Positions 1 to 7,290 of a DNA stretch of 56,981 nt are shown in pieces (within the stretch, counting starts at the first letter, position 1; each line of letters begins with the position of its first letter). The translations under genes and the position numbers were made by a program. A model generated the notes under the pieces. It ran no database searches, was not told where the DNA came from, and worked only from the letters and a program-made list of their open reading frames with translations. This DNA comes from Bacillota bacterium (lineage in GTDB: Bacteria > Bacillota > Clostridia > Lachnospirales > Lachnospiraceae): contig JAEYOY010000007.1 in NCBI GenBank assembly GCA_023411215.1, forward strand, positions 1-56,981. The letters run 5' to 3'.

Positions 1-41
1 TTTCCTTCGGTCATTCTGACCGGTTCACGTTTTTTTGCCAT
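1..41 (-). CDS. IS256-family transposase, N-terminal fragment cut by the window edge
   Basis: Only the first 13 codons are inside the window; they read MAKKREPVRMTEG. This basic stretch with the MTEGK-type motif is the characteristic start of IS256-family (Mutator-like, DDE) transposases. An AGGAGG ribosome binding site (about 50-55) precedes the ATG at 41. The gene continues beyond base 1, so the catalytic core cannot be inspected and it is unknown whether the copy is intact. The family call rests on a very short N-terminus but agrees with the terminal repeat just upstream. Confidence 0.7.
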   Translation of the reverse strand, partial: MAKKREPVRMTEG

Positions 42-125
42 AATAAAAGGCCTCCTATGATATTTTTATTTTATCATAGAAAGCCTTAGCGAAATACTTA
101 TTTACAGACTTTATTTCACAGTCTC
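1..125 (-). mobile_element. End of an IS256-type insertion sequence
   Basis: The transposase start is preceded by about 85 bases ending, on the reverse strand, in GAGACTGTGAAATAAAG, which resembles the terminal inverted repeats of IS256-family elements. I place the element end near 125. The next bases, 126-150, form a small hairpin (AGGGAAG / CTTCCCT). The other end and the target duplication are outside the window, so the exact boundary is inferred. Confidence 0.6.
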
Positions 126-287
126 AGGGAAGTCGTTTTTAGTCTTCCCTCAAAAATTGATATATTATCAACATTTATTTAAAACAAAGCCTTTCAAAAT
201 AATATTACATTCTAATTACCCCATGTCAGGAATAAATACTCTATATAGATAATACAATATATAGCCTTAACTCTGTCCTCGGACTTA

Positions 288-301
288 CATAATTCATTTA
301 G
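288..301. repeat. Island-flanking direct repeat, left copy (CATAATTCATTTAG)
   Basis: This 14-base segment recurs exactly at 10930-10943. In both places a G/C-rich terminator stem starts 45-46 bases further on, and the sequence between contains a shared TAA[A/G]TTATT-CTCG motif. The two segments look like diverged copies of one terminator region lying at either edge of the accessory island. Confidence 0.5.
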
Positions 302-338
302 CAATTTTTCGTTATTTAAATTATTCTCGTTATGACAT

Positions 339-364
339 AAAAAGCCCCCTTCAAGCTAAAGGGG
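339..364 (-). terminator. Rho-independent terminator (reverse strand)
   Basis: The stem CCCCTT (346-351) pairs with AAGGGG (359-364). On the reverse strand it is followed by a T run (339-343). No intact gene ends just upstream of it; the closest is the fchA-folD remnant ending at 473. Its sequence surroundings resemble those of the rlmD terminator at 10981-11032. The rest of 126-412 is AT-rich and I see no gene in it. Confidence 0.55.
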
Positions 365-414
365 AGTACTATCATTTAACGGTTTTTCATCATAAAATGG
401 AATCTATACATTAT

Positions 415-430
415 AACCAATGGGAAGTTC
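415..430 (-). repeat. Cassette-boundary repeat, copy A
   Basis: Core AACCAATGGGAAGTTC. It lies 43 bases downstream of the reverse-strand fchA-folD remnant. Copies B, C and D share the core and extend it on the left with AAACATA; here the left flank is TTAT instead. Confidence 0.75.
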
Positions 431-472
431 GATTACTCGATAAATTAGGATTTGTCTCGCTTCATATAATGC

Positions 473-757
473 TTAATAGGTACGAAATAATGTTTTCATA
501 GCACTGTTTACTGTGTTTTTCAATAATACAGATGTTGTTACCGCTCCAACACCGCCGGGTACAGGCGTTAATGCCGCCACATTATGCGCGACAGCCTCAT
601 AATCAACATCACCGCATAACTTTCCATTCACCATCCATAGAGCAAAGCGCAACACTGACCGCGCCAACTAGAGCACTTGCCCCACCGCCACCGGGAGCAG
701 GTTCTTTTGAGGATAAAGCCAAAATAACTTTAAAGAAGTTGTATTAATTATTTCCAT
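473..757 (-). pseudogene. Chimeric fchA-folD remnant (cyclodeaminase N-terminus joined to FolD C-terminus)
   Basis: An AAAGGAG site (764-770) precedes an ATG at 757 reading MEIINTTSLK. After a frame change the sequence reads LSSKEPAPGGGGASALVGA, the N-terminal signature of formiminotetrahydrofolate cyclodeaminase (FchA). Near 618-625 it passes, in another frame, into GKLCGDVDYEAV followed by LTPVPGGVGAVTTSVLLKNT, the C-terminal signature of methylenetetrahydrofolate dehydrogenase/cyclohydrolase (FolD). The two enzymes act in one-carbon folate metabolism and are often adjacent in Clostridia, so a deletion that removed most of both genes is the simplest explanation. With one frame shift near the start and another at the junction, no working enzyme can be made. 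Overlapping forward-strand reading frames are shadows. Confidence 0.75.
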
Positions 758-840
758 GTGGGACTCCTTTGCAGTATATTAATAATCAACAGTTCAAATT
801 CAAATTTATCTGCTGCTTTTAGATTGCTTATAACTTTAAT

Positions 841-863
841 AAACATAAACCAATGGGAAGTTC
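841..863 (-). repeat. Cassette-boundary repeat, copy B
   Basis: AAACATA followed by the core AACCAATGGGAAGTTC. It sits 22 bases downstream of the reverse-strand gene ending at 885. The next bases allow a bulged hairpin on the reverse strand (CCAAT / ATTGG around GGGAA / TTCCC). Confidence 0.8.
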
Positions 864-884
864 AAATTCCCCGCAAATTGGTAT

Positions 885-1157
885 TTATCTGCTTCCGCTG
901 TTTTTTAGCCATACAGCAATACCAGTCACAAGAGAACCGATAGCCGCAGCAGTAGCCGGCAAGGCCCATATCCCATGCATCTCACTTCCCTTTGACGGAA
1001 CAACATACACGATGATCCATGCCACAAAGGAAAGTACCAAAAAGAATACCGTAGCCCAATAGGCTCGCTTTATCTTACGAGTGAAAAATCGAACCGCAAA
1101 ACCAATGATGATTGGAATAATAAAGATGTAAAGGTAATTCAACATAATCTGTACCAT
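885..1157 (-). CDS. Small 3-TM membrane protein of unknown function
   Basis: The ATG at 1157 is preceded by GAGG at 1167-1170, giving a 90-residue protein; a TTG at 1181 would add 8 residues but has no good ribosome binding site. Three hydrophobic stretches are visible: LNYLYIFIIPIIIGF near the N-terminus, ATVFFLVLSFVAWIIVYVV in the middle and a C-terminal helix around AATAAAIGSLVTGIAVWL. The first two are separated by a basic loop (FFTRKIKR). I do not recognise a family or function. It is an isolated gene between repeat copies B and C, like one unit of a cassette array. Confidence 0.6.
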   Translation of the reverse strand: MVQIMLNYLYIFIIPIIIGFAVRFFTRKIKRAYWATVFFLVLSFVAWIIVYVVPSKGSEMHGIWALPATAAAIGSLVTGIAVWLKNSGSR

Positions 1158-1210
1158 TAAGATTTGCCTCCACAAATTCAAGTTTGCCTATGAACTAGGC
1201 TTTACTACAT

Positions 1211-1232
1211 AAACATAAACCAATGGGAAGTT
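1211..1232 (-). repeat. Cassette-boundary repeat, copy C
   Basis: AAACATA followed by AACCAATGGGAAGTT; identical to B and D except for the last base. It lies 58 bases downstream of the HELGH protein gene. Confidence 0.8.
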
Positions 1233-1289
1233 GCATTAACTTCTCAGTTTGCTCATATACACTCATATAAATTGGAATTATCCTAAAGA

Positions 1290-1655
1290 TTATTTCCCTT
1301 GAATTGTAACGTTTTTCTGAAATAGCATACCGATTGCCCAGATAAAATCTACGCAAGAGCCGGCCAAGCTACCAATGAAAAGAACAAACCATAACGAATA
1401 ATTCATAAGGTAAGATAGTAATACAACAGAAAACGTCGAGAGAATAAAACCATTTAATGCTATAAATAATCCTTGCATTCTGGTAACAACAATCGTTTCT
1501 TTGGGATCAATTCCTGGTGCAATTATTGACTTTCTAACACACGCTTGAAATCCCAAAAGCCTGTACGCTAAATAATGTCCCAATTCATGAACGATTAACA
1601 CTAGAAATACAAGCAGTAATAAAACGGCAAATTTGGGTGTCAATAATTTTTCCAT
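1290..1655 (-). CDS. 121-aa HELGH membrane metalloprotease-like protein
   Basis: Starting at the ATG at 1655 (GAGG about 6 bases upstream) the protein begins MEKLLTPKF and has a hydrophobic helix that runs into VHELGHYLAYRLLGF. HExxH inside a membrane helix is the zinc-binding motif of M50/DUF3267-type intramembrane peptidases. Two more hydrophobic segments follow (IALNGFILSTFSVVLLSYL and the C-terminal region with SCVDFIWAIG, whose Asp could be a third zinc ligand). It is much shorter than site-2 proteases and lacks a PDZ domain or a clear NPDG motif. A longer start at 1730 would read through repeat D and is unlikely. Activity is inferred only. Confidence 0.6.
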   Translation of the reverse strand: MEKLLTPKFAVLLLLVFLVLIVHELGHYLAYRLLGFQACVRKSIIAPGIDPKETIVVTRMQGLFIALNGFILSTFSVVLLSYLMNYSLWFVLFIGSLAGSCVDFIWAIGMLFQKNVTIQGK

Positions 1656-1717
1656 GTAAACCTCGCTTTCAAATTCCTGTTTATCAGTTCCATTGTTACA
1701 TAAAATCCCCAAGTTAT

Positions 1718-1740
1718 AAACATAAACCAATGGGAAGTTC
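1718..1740 (-). repeat. Cassette-boundary repeat, copy D
   Basis: AAACATA followed by AACCAATGGGAAGTTC, identical to copy B over 23 bases. It lies 60 bases downstream of the GNAT pseudogene. Confidence 0.8.
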
Positions 1741-1800
1741 GGTTAAATTCGCAATTTATAAATACTGCATATCACACAGCTCCTTCACTTAATATCTATA

Positions 1801-2243
1801 CTATTCGTGAAGTGATTTACCCATCATGACCATACTATTCCAACTGCTGTACCCACGTTTTTGATAATACTTCTCTGTTTCATCCATACGAGAAGTGAAT
1901 AGATAAGTCTCATCAATACCTAGCTCTAATAAAAGTTTTTCAAATTCATTTAATAATTCAGTTCCAATACCTGTACCTCTTAAATTTAATCGAACACAAA
2001 ATTCTTTAATATTGAAATGTGTACAATCATAAAAAGGCTCTGAATTCCCTAAAATCATACCACAAACTAAGGTTTCTTGAAAACAAACAAGACCGAAAAA
2101 ACCTTCACAATTCATCATCTGAAGTAAACGTTTAGTTACAGTTTCAATTGTCCACTTATCATTCCAAGGGGGTGCATTAAAGCTTCAACATACATTTTTG
2201 CAAGTTCTGTTAAATGTTCCTTTTGCATAGGTTCATATATCAT
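1801..2243 (-). pseudogene. GNAT-family N-acetyltransferase, frameshifted
   Basis: A good ribosome binding site (GGAG) precedes the ATG at 2243, which opens MIYEPMQKEHLTELAKMY and then leaves frame near 2175. Restoring one base there gives EAFNAPPWNDKWTIETV, leading without a break into the downstream frame (MMNCEGFFGLVCFQE). That frame contains the acetyl-CoA-binding signature LNLRGTGIGTELLNEFE and the C-terminal YYQKRGYSSWN typical of GNAT enzymes. A single base loss therefore inactivated an otherwise full-length gene of about 147 residues. The substrate is unknown. A sequencing error would look the same. Confidence 0.7.
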
Positions 2244-2283
2244 AAGTTGTTTTCTCCTGTCCAAAATATAAATAATCAACATA

Positions 2284-2496
2284 TCACAATCGTAAACTAA
2301 AGCGTCCATCAAACATAATGTTGGCTTGGTCAAGCCATGAACGTTCAGTAGCTCCAACTTCCTCATCTTCATGAAGAAATGGATTCGCGCTAATCATCAC
2401 AAGCTATTTTCTATCTGTTATATCATCATGTAACAACCTGGCCAACTTCTCAATAAAAACGTCGTTAAACCAACCGAAATAATAGTGTATTTTCAT
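2284..2496 (-). pseudogene. Peptidase S51 / glutamine-amidotransferase-like gene fragment with in-frame stop
   Basis: A GGAGG site precedes the ATG at 2496 reading MKIHYYFGWFNDVFIEKLAR and then LLHDDITDRK. A TAG interrupts at codon 31, after which the same frame continues LVMISANPFLHEDEEVGATE and RSWLDQANIMFD before ending. The sequence resembles the N-terminus of peptidase-S51-like (type 1 glutamine amidotransferase-like) proteins, and the C-terminal two thirds are missing. It sits between the deaminase fragment and the GNAT pseudogene with short gaps, as if all three once formed one operon. The family assignment is from memory of the motif and only moderately secure. Confidence 0.5.
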
Positions 2497-2509
2497 AAGC
2501 ACCTCCGCT

Positions 2510-2884
2510 TCACTTAACGCTATTTAATTCGTTATAAATATCTTCGATAGCTTTATTTTCCTCTATGGCGTTCGTAAAATAACCTGTAAAATATAAGTGT
2601 TTGCCAAGCTCAACGCCATCTTTGCAATATTTACTCCAAGAATTAAGAAGCTCATTCATTCTTGGATGTTTCCTACCACATTCATAAGCAGTTCGGATAC
2701 AAATATGAAACACTTCCAAATCTGACTCGCTACTTATTTGGATATTTTTACTTGTGATATAATCCATTTTACTATTTAACTCTGCTGCACCTGCGAAGCC
2801 ATCACGTGCGGCATATTTCACATTTCTTATCCCCATCATTACCATTGCGCCAAAGCACATAGGACAAGGCTCCATTGTAGTATA
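2510..2884 (-). pseudogene. Cytidine/deoxycytidylate deaminase-like gene, N-terminus lost
   Basis: The surviving part starts TTMEPCPMCFGAMVMMGI, which is the PCxxC zinc-binding half of the CDA/nucleoside-deaminase fold, and continues 120 residues to a normal stop. The HAE half of the active site, which should lie upstream, is absent: similarity stops at about 2885, where a forward-strand tyrosine recombinase fragment begins. The enzyme cannot be catalytic as it stands, lacking the proton-shuttling Glu and one zinc ligand. The truncation probably marks a mobile-element-driven deletion. Confidence 0.65.
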
Positions 2885-3248
2885 AAGGGTCTTATCGAAG
2901 ACAAATTTAGATATTCTAATGAAGTATTGGTATGCTTATAAACCGAAACACCCCGATCATTATCTTTTCCTCAACCGCTCTAAAAATAAGATGACAACAA
3001 GAGCTGCCGCTGATATTTTTAGAAGGGCTTTCATTAAATCAGGTGTGCAAAAGCCTGCTACAATACATACATTGCGGCATTGTTTTGCCACACATCTTCT
3101 TGAAAATGGAGCGGATCTATACCAGATAAAAAAGCTGCTTGGTCACACTCACATCCAGACCACTTCCCGTTATCTACATCTCAATAACCTTGAGAATACT
3201 CTTATAAGTCCTCTCGATTCTTTATTCCTAAAATCGGAGGTTCATTAG
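2885..3248 (+). pseudogene. Tyrosine recombinase, C-terminal catalytic fragment
   Basis: The frame is open from about 2888 (LSKTNLDILMKYWYAYKP). It contains the box II signature TIHTLRHCFATHLLENGADL, then LLGHTHIQTTSRYLHL with the catalytic His and the nucleophilic Tyr. About 119 residues remain of an expected 290-330, so the DNA-binding N-terminus and the box I Arg are lost. The stop at 3248 is directly followed by the transposase ATG at 3249, so the two were translated as a unit. An internal ATG at 2919 could give a 109-aa product, but that would be inactive. Confidence 0.75.
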
Positions 3249-4382
3249 ATGCCGGAAGTACAAGATATCCTGATCCAACACGCCAGCGATTACTGCTGGG
3301 AACATCCCGTCCCCTTCTCGCATCAGAAGGTACTGAGTTCCTTAATGGAGTGCCGCACTTCATCCTTAGGCGCGCATGTCACTGTATGTGAAGAATGCGG
3401 TAATCAACAAATCTCATATAATTCATGTAGAAACCGCCATTGCCCCAAATGTCAAACTCTGAAGAAAGAAAAATGGATTGATAATCAAAAATTCAACCTA
3501 CTGAATGTCGGTTACTTTCATGTGGTCATGACAGTCCCTCACACGCTTCATCCTGTCATACTTCAAAACCAAAAGGTTTGTTACAACATCCTGTTCAAGG
3601 CAGTTGCAGAAACTCTGGCTGAATTATCTACGGATAAAAAACATCTGGGTGCGCAGATCGGATTCACCGGAATCCTTCATACATGGGGGCAAAATTTGAC
3701 GTTTCATCCCCATATTCATTGTATTGTTCCTGGAGGAGGATTAAATTCTCTAAAACAATGGATTCCCTCGAAGAAGAAATTCTTTCTTCCTGTCAAAGTA
3801 GTATCACGGAAATTCCGTGGGAAATTTCTGTGCTTATTGAAACAAGCTTTCTATGACGGTGCATTAGCATTTCACGGTCAAATAAAACATCTGGAATTCC
3901 TGCAAGAATTCGAGAATTTTTTGACTCCCATCTACGAACAGGAATGGGTTGTCTACTGTAAACCATCTTTCAAAACAGCTGCAACTGTTGTTGAATATTT
4001 AGGCCGGTATACACACCGTGTTGCAATCTCGAATAACCGTATCCTGGACTGTAAGGATGGCAATGTAACCTTTAAATGGCGTGACTATAAAGACAAGAAC
4101 GAATGGAAAGTCATGACCATTACTGCCGAGGAATTTATCCGGAGATTTCTCCTTCACGTATTACCAGACGGATTTATGAAAATCCGCCACTACGGTATTC
4201 TCGGTAATCGTAACAAGACAAAGAAGCTAATGCTTTGTAAGATGTTAACCAATACACCCGTCATAAGAAAGACTGTTTTGTCCACCCTTGAGTTAATCAA
4301 AAAGTTGATTGGAAAAAAAGCATTCCTCTGTCCTTGTTGCATGAGTGAAAAGTTAAACAGATATGCCTATCACCCAACATAA
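3249..4382 (+). CDS. IS91-family transposase (HUH nuclease)
   Basis: A 377-residue protein with an N-terminal zinc ribbon (Cys at about 47, 50, 60, 65 and 68; CEECGNQQISYNSCRNRHC then PKC). The HUH metal-binding motif HPHIHCIV is at 153-160, and a region around residue 255 (YLGRYTHRVAIS) is where IS91 transposases carry the nucleophilic Tyr. A C-terminal CPCC may bind another zinc. These enzymes move single-stranded DNA by a rolling-circle-like mechanism. The frame is intact and of normal length. It is translationally adjacent to the truncated recombinase, so its own transcription is uncertain. Confidence 0.9.
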   Translation: MPEVQDILIQHASDYCWEHPVPFSHQKVLSSLMECRTSSLGAHVTVCEECGNQQISYNSCRNRHCPKCQTLKKEKWIDNQKFNLLNVGYFHVVMTVPHTLHPVILQNQKVCYNILFKAVAETLAELSTDKKHLGAQIGFTGILHTWGQNLTFHPHIHCIVPGGGLNSLKQWIPSKKKFFLPVKVVSRKFRGKFLCLLKQAFYDGALAFHGQIKHLEFLQEFENFLTPIYEQEWVVYCKPSFKTAATVVEYLGRYTHRVAISNNRILDCKDGNVTFKWRDYKDKNEWKVMTITAEEFIRRFLLHVLPDGFMKIRHYGILGNRNKTKKLMLCKMLTNTPVIRKTVLSTLELIKKLIGKKAFLCPCCMSEKLNRYAYHPT

Positions 4383-4595
4383 TACCTTTCAACTTAATAT
4401 TTCAATTATTCCCGATAAGCTATTTATGGGGAAAGGGGGAACTATGCTCATTTTATCTTGTTATACTCTTATTTCAAAGAAAACTTTCATCTTTTTAGTT
4501 TTTCTTTATCTAAATCATTCACTTTAGGGACAAAGTTTCATATTGAATCCCCATAGGTTACTGGCGACCGCAGTTTCGCGCTATGTAATAATCCA

Positions 4596-4671
4596 AAGTA
4601 ATGCACCAGTTACTGGCATAATCAAAGCAGATATCTAACCGCTAGGTATCTGCTTTTTTGGTGCATTACTT
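4596..4671 (+). terminator. Nested palindrome with T run; terminator and possible IS91 terminal structure
   Basis: The outer arms AAGTAATGCACC (4596-4607) and GGTGCATTACTT (4660-4671) are perfectly complementary. Inside them, GCAGATATCTA (4627-4637) pairs with TAGGTATCTGC (4643-4653; one G-T pair) around the loop ACCGC and is followed by six Ts, so it should terminate forward transcription leaving the transposase gene. The remainder of the gene-free stretch 4383-4835 is AT-rich and contains only repeat copy F. Confidence 0.6.
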
Positions 4672-4690
4672 CAGATAACTATCTATTCAT

Positions 4691-4702
4691 AATGGGAATT
4701 TC
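4691..4702 (-). repeat. Degenerate cassette-boundary repeat, copy F
   Basis: AATGGGAATTTC, one mismatch to AATGGGAAGTTC of copies A-D and in the same orientation. It lies 134 bases downstream of the PD-(D/E)XK gene. A chance match is possible for a site this short. Confidence 0.3.
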
Positions 4703-4835
4703 TTGTTCTAATCAATTTATATTAGCAAATGCCTTTTGTATCTCTTAATGACTAATCTGATATAACATCTATATCCAGAGACAACCGTACTCAAAACTCT
4801 TGAGTATTTTATAAAAAAATAAATCACTTAAAGGT

Positions 4836-6482
4836 TCATTCTTTAAAATACATTTCCTTCATATGTTGACTTACCTCTTTATAGTATTTTTCCATAAAAG
4901 AAGTCATACCGATTTCCGGAAGGTTTTCTTGCAAATAGGTTCCAAAAGGTTTCAATCTGATATTCTCATAATAGTCTTTTAACAATTTGAAAACATCACA
5001 ATTATGTTCTACCAAGTACATTAACATTTCATATTCTTCAATATTAAAGTTGAAAAAATACTTTGATTTTTCAGATTTTTTTCTCTCTTTGATTGTTGAA
5101 TGAATCACATTATAGTAATTAGGTACTGCATTGATATTATCCATGGTAACAGAAACAATGTACGCATCCTCCACGCCTGTAAATTCGAGCTTTTCTTCCA
5201 TAACCGCTGCAAGGCATGAATCAGCTTGAAGAACAGGATTAACGAATAACTTATCATTATTCGCTTCTATTCTTTCATTTCTTATCATGCAATCCAATAG
5301 AACTGAAAATCCTTTTGCCTCTACTACCAACAACTTAGTTCCTTTTCGTATATACGCATCCGAGGATTTATTATTTTTTCTTCCAAACTTAAATTCCTTT
5401 ATATAAACATAATCTCCTTTAGTTGCATCTTGCGTCAAATCTTGAATATACTTTTCAAATAGTCTTCCAAAGAAATCCATTGCTCTACTATCTTCCATAG
5501 GATAACAATTTCTTATTAACCAAAAAATTTTCTCGAAAAATGCATTTCTTAATGTGATATCACTTAAAGATATATAATTACCTTTTGAATCTACAATGAA
5601 AGGAAATTCAAAAAATTTACTAAAATTCCATTCCTGATTTTCACTCTCATTTGCCCATTCTTTATAATTTTCTATTAATTGTGATAGAGTACTTATGACA
5701 TTAGTCGCTAATTCTTTTAGTTCAGTTTTTCCATAGACTATTTCGATATTTTGCCACATAGTATCATATATTAAACCGTTTACATCTGTATAATAGGTTC
5801 TTAATTCCCAAAACAAAAGCGTACTATATTGCGTTGGTGTAAATTTGTATTTCTCCGTAAAGTTTGTATAATAATCTTTATATTCCCTTTGAACATCCTC
5901 ATCAAAATTACTCTTGTCCCTGCTGACCTTTTCCAACATATAGTACATTCTTAGGAATTCATGTGCTATGTTTCTCTGATAATTAAAATGATAAGTCGAA
6001 TAAAGAAAATGATTCGTATCTATTTCCTCTGAATGCTTAAGCTGGAGTTCCTCCACTACCACTAACTGCAACTGAATTATTTTCTTATAGTCGTCCATTG
6101 ACACTTCATAGTTAGTCCTATCCATAGTTTCATAATTACCATATTGGATAATTTTCTTAAGTAGAATAAGTAGCATCTGTACAGAAATAATATGTATATC
6201 TTTCCTCAATAGCGGATTAGAAGCCATTTCCTCTGGGGATTTAGGATCAATATCGCACATTATCTTTTTCAATACGGTTTCAAAAGGTATTCTAAATTCT
6301 CTACCCAGTATTATTATTGGATCCATCTTAGCATCCCTAACACGAATCAATTCACAAATAATTGAAATGGTTTTATGCATATTTAAATCTTCAATTTCTT
6401 TTATTAAATCAGGCATCTCACCTGGAAAAACTTCATTATATCCTATCAAAATCTGTGCACCACTTGCATCAACTGAATACAT
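4836..6482 (-). CDS. PD-(D/E)XK nuclease-like protein, 548 aa, in a defence island
   Basis: No full-length family is recognised. The first 330 residues are mostly helical and featureless. Residues 332-392 look like a restriction-endonuclease fold: a helix with Glu (FFGRLFEKYIQDL, E343), a strand with Asp (SSDAYIRKGT, D375), then LLVVEAKGF carrying the E-x-K motif (E388, K390) twelve residues on. The last 150 residues resemble the helical tails of nuclease effectors. There is no transmembrane segment. It follows the EEP-fold nuclease gene by 28 bases and is probably co-transcribed with it. By position and motif I infer a DNA-cleaving effector in phage defence. The ATG at 6482 has no convincing AGGAGG, so translation may depend on coupling. 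Confidence 0.6.
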   Translation of the reverse strand: MYSVDASGAQILIGYNEVFPGEMPDLIKEIEDLNMHKTISIICELIRVRDAKMDPIIILGREFRIPFETVLKKIMCDIDPKSPEEMASNPLLRKDIHIISVQMLLILLKKIIQYGNYETMDRTNYEVSMDDYKKIIQLQLVVVEELQLKHSEEIDTNHFLYSTYHFNYQRNIAHEFLRMYYMLEKVSRDKSNFDEDVQREYKDYYTNFTEKYKFTPTQYSTLLFWELRTYYTDVNGLIYDTMWQNIEIVYGKTELKELATNVISTLSQLIENYKEWANESENQEWNFSKFFEFPFIVDSKGNYISLSDITLRNAFFEKIFWLIRNCYPMEDSRAMDFFGRLFEKYIQDLTQDATKGDYVYIKEFKFGRKNNKSSDAYIRKGTKLLVVEAKGFSVLLDCMIRNERIEANNDKLFVNPVLQADSCLAAVMEEKLEFTGVEDAYIVSVTMDNINAVPNYYNVIHSTIKERKKSEKSKYFFNFNIEEYEMLMYLVEHNCDVFKLLKDYYENIRLKPFGTYLQENLPEIGMTSFMEKYYKEVSQHMKEMYFKE

Positions 6483-6510
6483 TTATATCCTCAACTTCCA
6501 TAATATATAG

Positions 6511-7233
6511 CTATTTAGATGTGATAGTTTTTTTACAATCAATAATTATTGCACAATGATCCGTAAAAGCCAAAGTTCGCATATCAATAATAATTTCAGT
6601 TAAATATATTTCTTTTCCTAAAATATAATCTATATGTGTATTGCCTGCGAACGTTCTTATATTTTTATTTGCTTTTTGCTTAGTTCCTTTATAATCTATA
6701 TAATATGCCTTATTGTCTTCTATTCCCTGTTCCCATAAGTTTGAATATTTTTTTTGCTTTGTTAACTCTATTAACATTTTATAATTAATAGATTCTGTAT
6801 TTTTAGAACTTGCATTGAAATCTCCACAAATAATGTCAAATTCACTTTCTTTGATTTCTGATATAAAATCCTTTACCTCTACCTTTTTCTTATTCTCATC
6901 TGTTTCTGCAGGTATATGAACACCAAGAACAGAAATAGGGGGATCTTCGTTTTCTTTTGTTTTAATTGCAACACAGCAACGGTTATATTTCCCTAAATCT
7001 TCTAGATCAATTCGTTCCCATATCATATTTCTACAAAAAGCCATCGTAATAACATATCTTGCATCAATTTTTCCTTCAAAGCGGTTTGGCATAATCGGAT
7101 TATGGTAAATATTCTTGTTCGATCTACATTCCTGAATAATTGCAACGTCTGGTTCATATTCGTTCAAAAAGCAATCAAGACTATTATCTAGTTGTAAATT
7201 AAACATCTTCATATTTAAAGTTAGTATTCTCAT
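6511..7233 (-). CDS. Endonuclease/exonuclease/phosphatase (EEP) fold protein
   Basis: A 240-residue single-domain EEP protein with every catalytic motif in order: LTLNM (N7), IIQE (Q34, E35), GVHIP (H106), CGDFNAS (D138, N140), THIDYIL (D202) and FTDHCAI (D225, H226). This is the fold of DNase I, exonuclease III and Mg-dependent phosphodiesterases, so a metal-dependent phosphodiester cut is expected; the substrate cannot be predicted. There is no signal peptide, so it should be cytoplasmic, unlike secreted DNases. It is followed closely by the PD-(D/E)XK gene and preceded by a 98-base gap with repeat copy E. The context suggests a defence nuclease rather than a repair enzyme. Confidence 0.7.
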   Translation of the reverse strand: MRILTLNMKMFNLQLDNSLDCFLNEYEPDVAIIQECRSNKNIYHNPIMPNRFEGKIDARYVITMAFCRNMIWERIDLEDLGKYNRCCVAIKTKENEDPPISVLGVHIPAETDENKKKVEVKDFISEIKESEFDIICGDFNASSKNTESINYKMLIELTKQKKYSNLWEQGIEDNKAYYIDYKGTKQKANKNIRTFAGNTHIDYILGKEIYLTEIIIDMRTLAFTDHCAIIIDCKKTITSK

Positions 7234-7290
7234 TCTTTCAAACCCTTACAAATTCGTCAGTTACAATCTCTATGTATACTTTTTAAATAT

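Larger units (their letters stand above)
2885..4672 (+). mobile_element. IS91-family element with associated tyrosine recombinase, left part deleted
   Basis: A C-terminal fragment of a tyrosine recombinase is immediately followed by a complete IS91-type transposase, a two-gene organisation seen in some IS91 relatives. The left end is missing, since the recombinase begins in mid-protein where the deaminase fragment stops. The right boundary is not certain; I extend it to the strong palindrome at 4596-4671, a candidate for the element's terminal structure. Confidence 0.5.

Noticed and set aside
532..943. Two forward frames over the fchA-folD remnant
   Set aside because: They are antisense shadows; the reverse strand carries recognisable FchA and FolD motifs.
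415..1740. CRISPR array
   Set aside because: The repeats are too short, not palindromic in the usual way, and spaced by whole genes of about 370-510 bases instead of 30-40-base spacers; no cas gene is present.
415..1740. Classical integron attC sites
   Set aside because: No RYYYAAC and GTTRRRY boxes in the correct arrangement and no integron-type integrase in the window, so only the looser term cassette-like is used.
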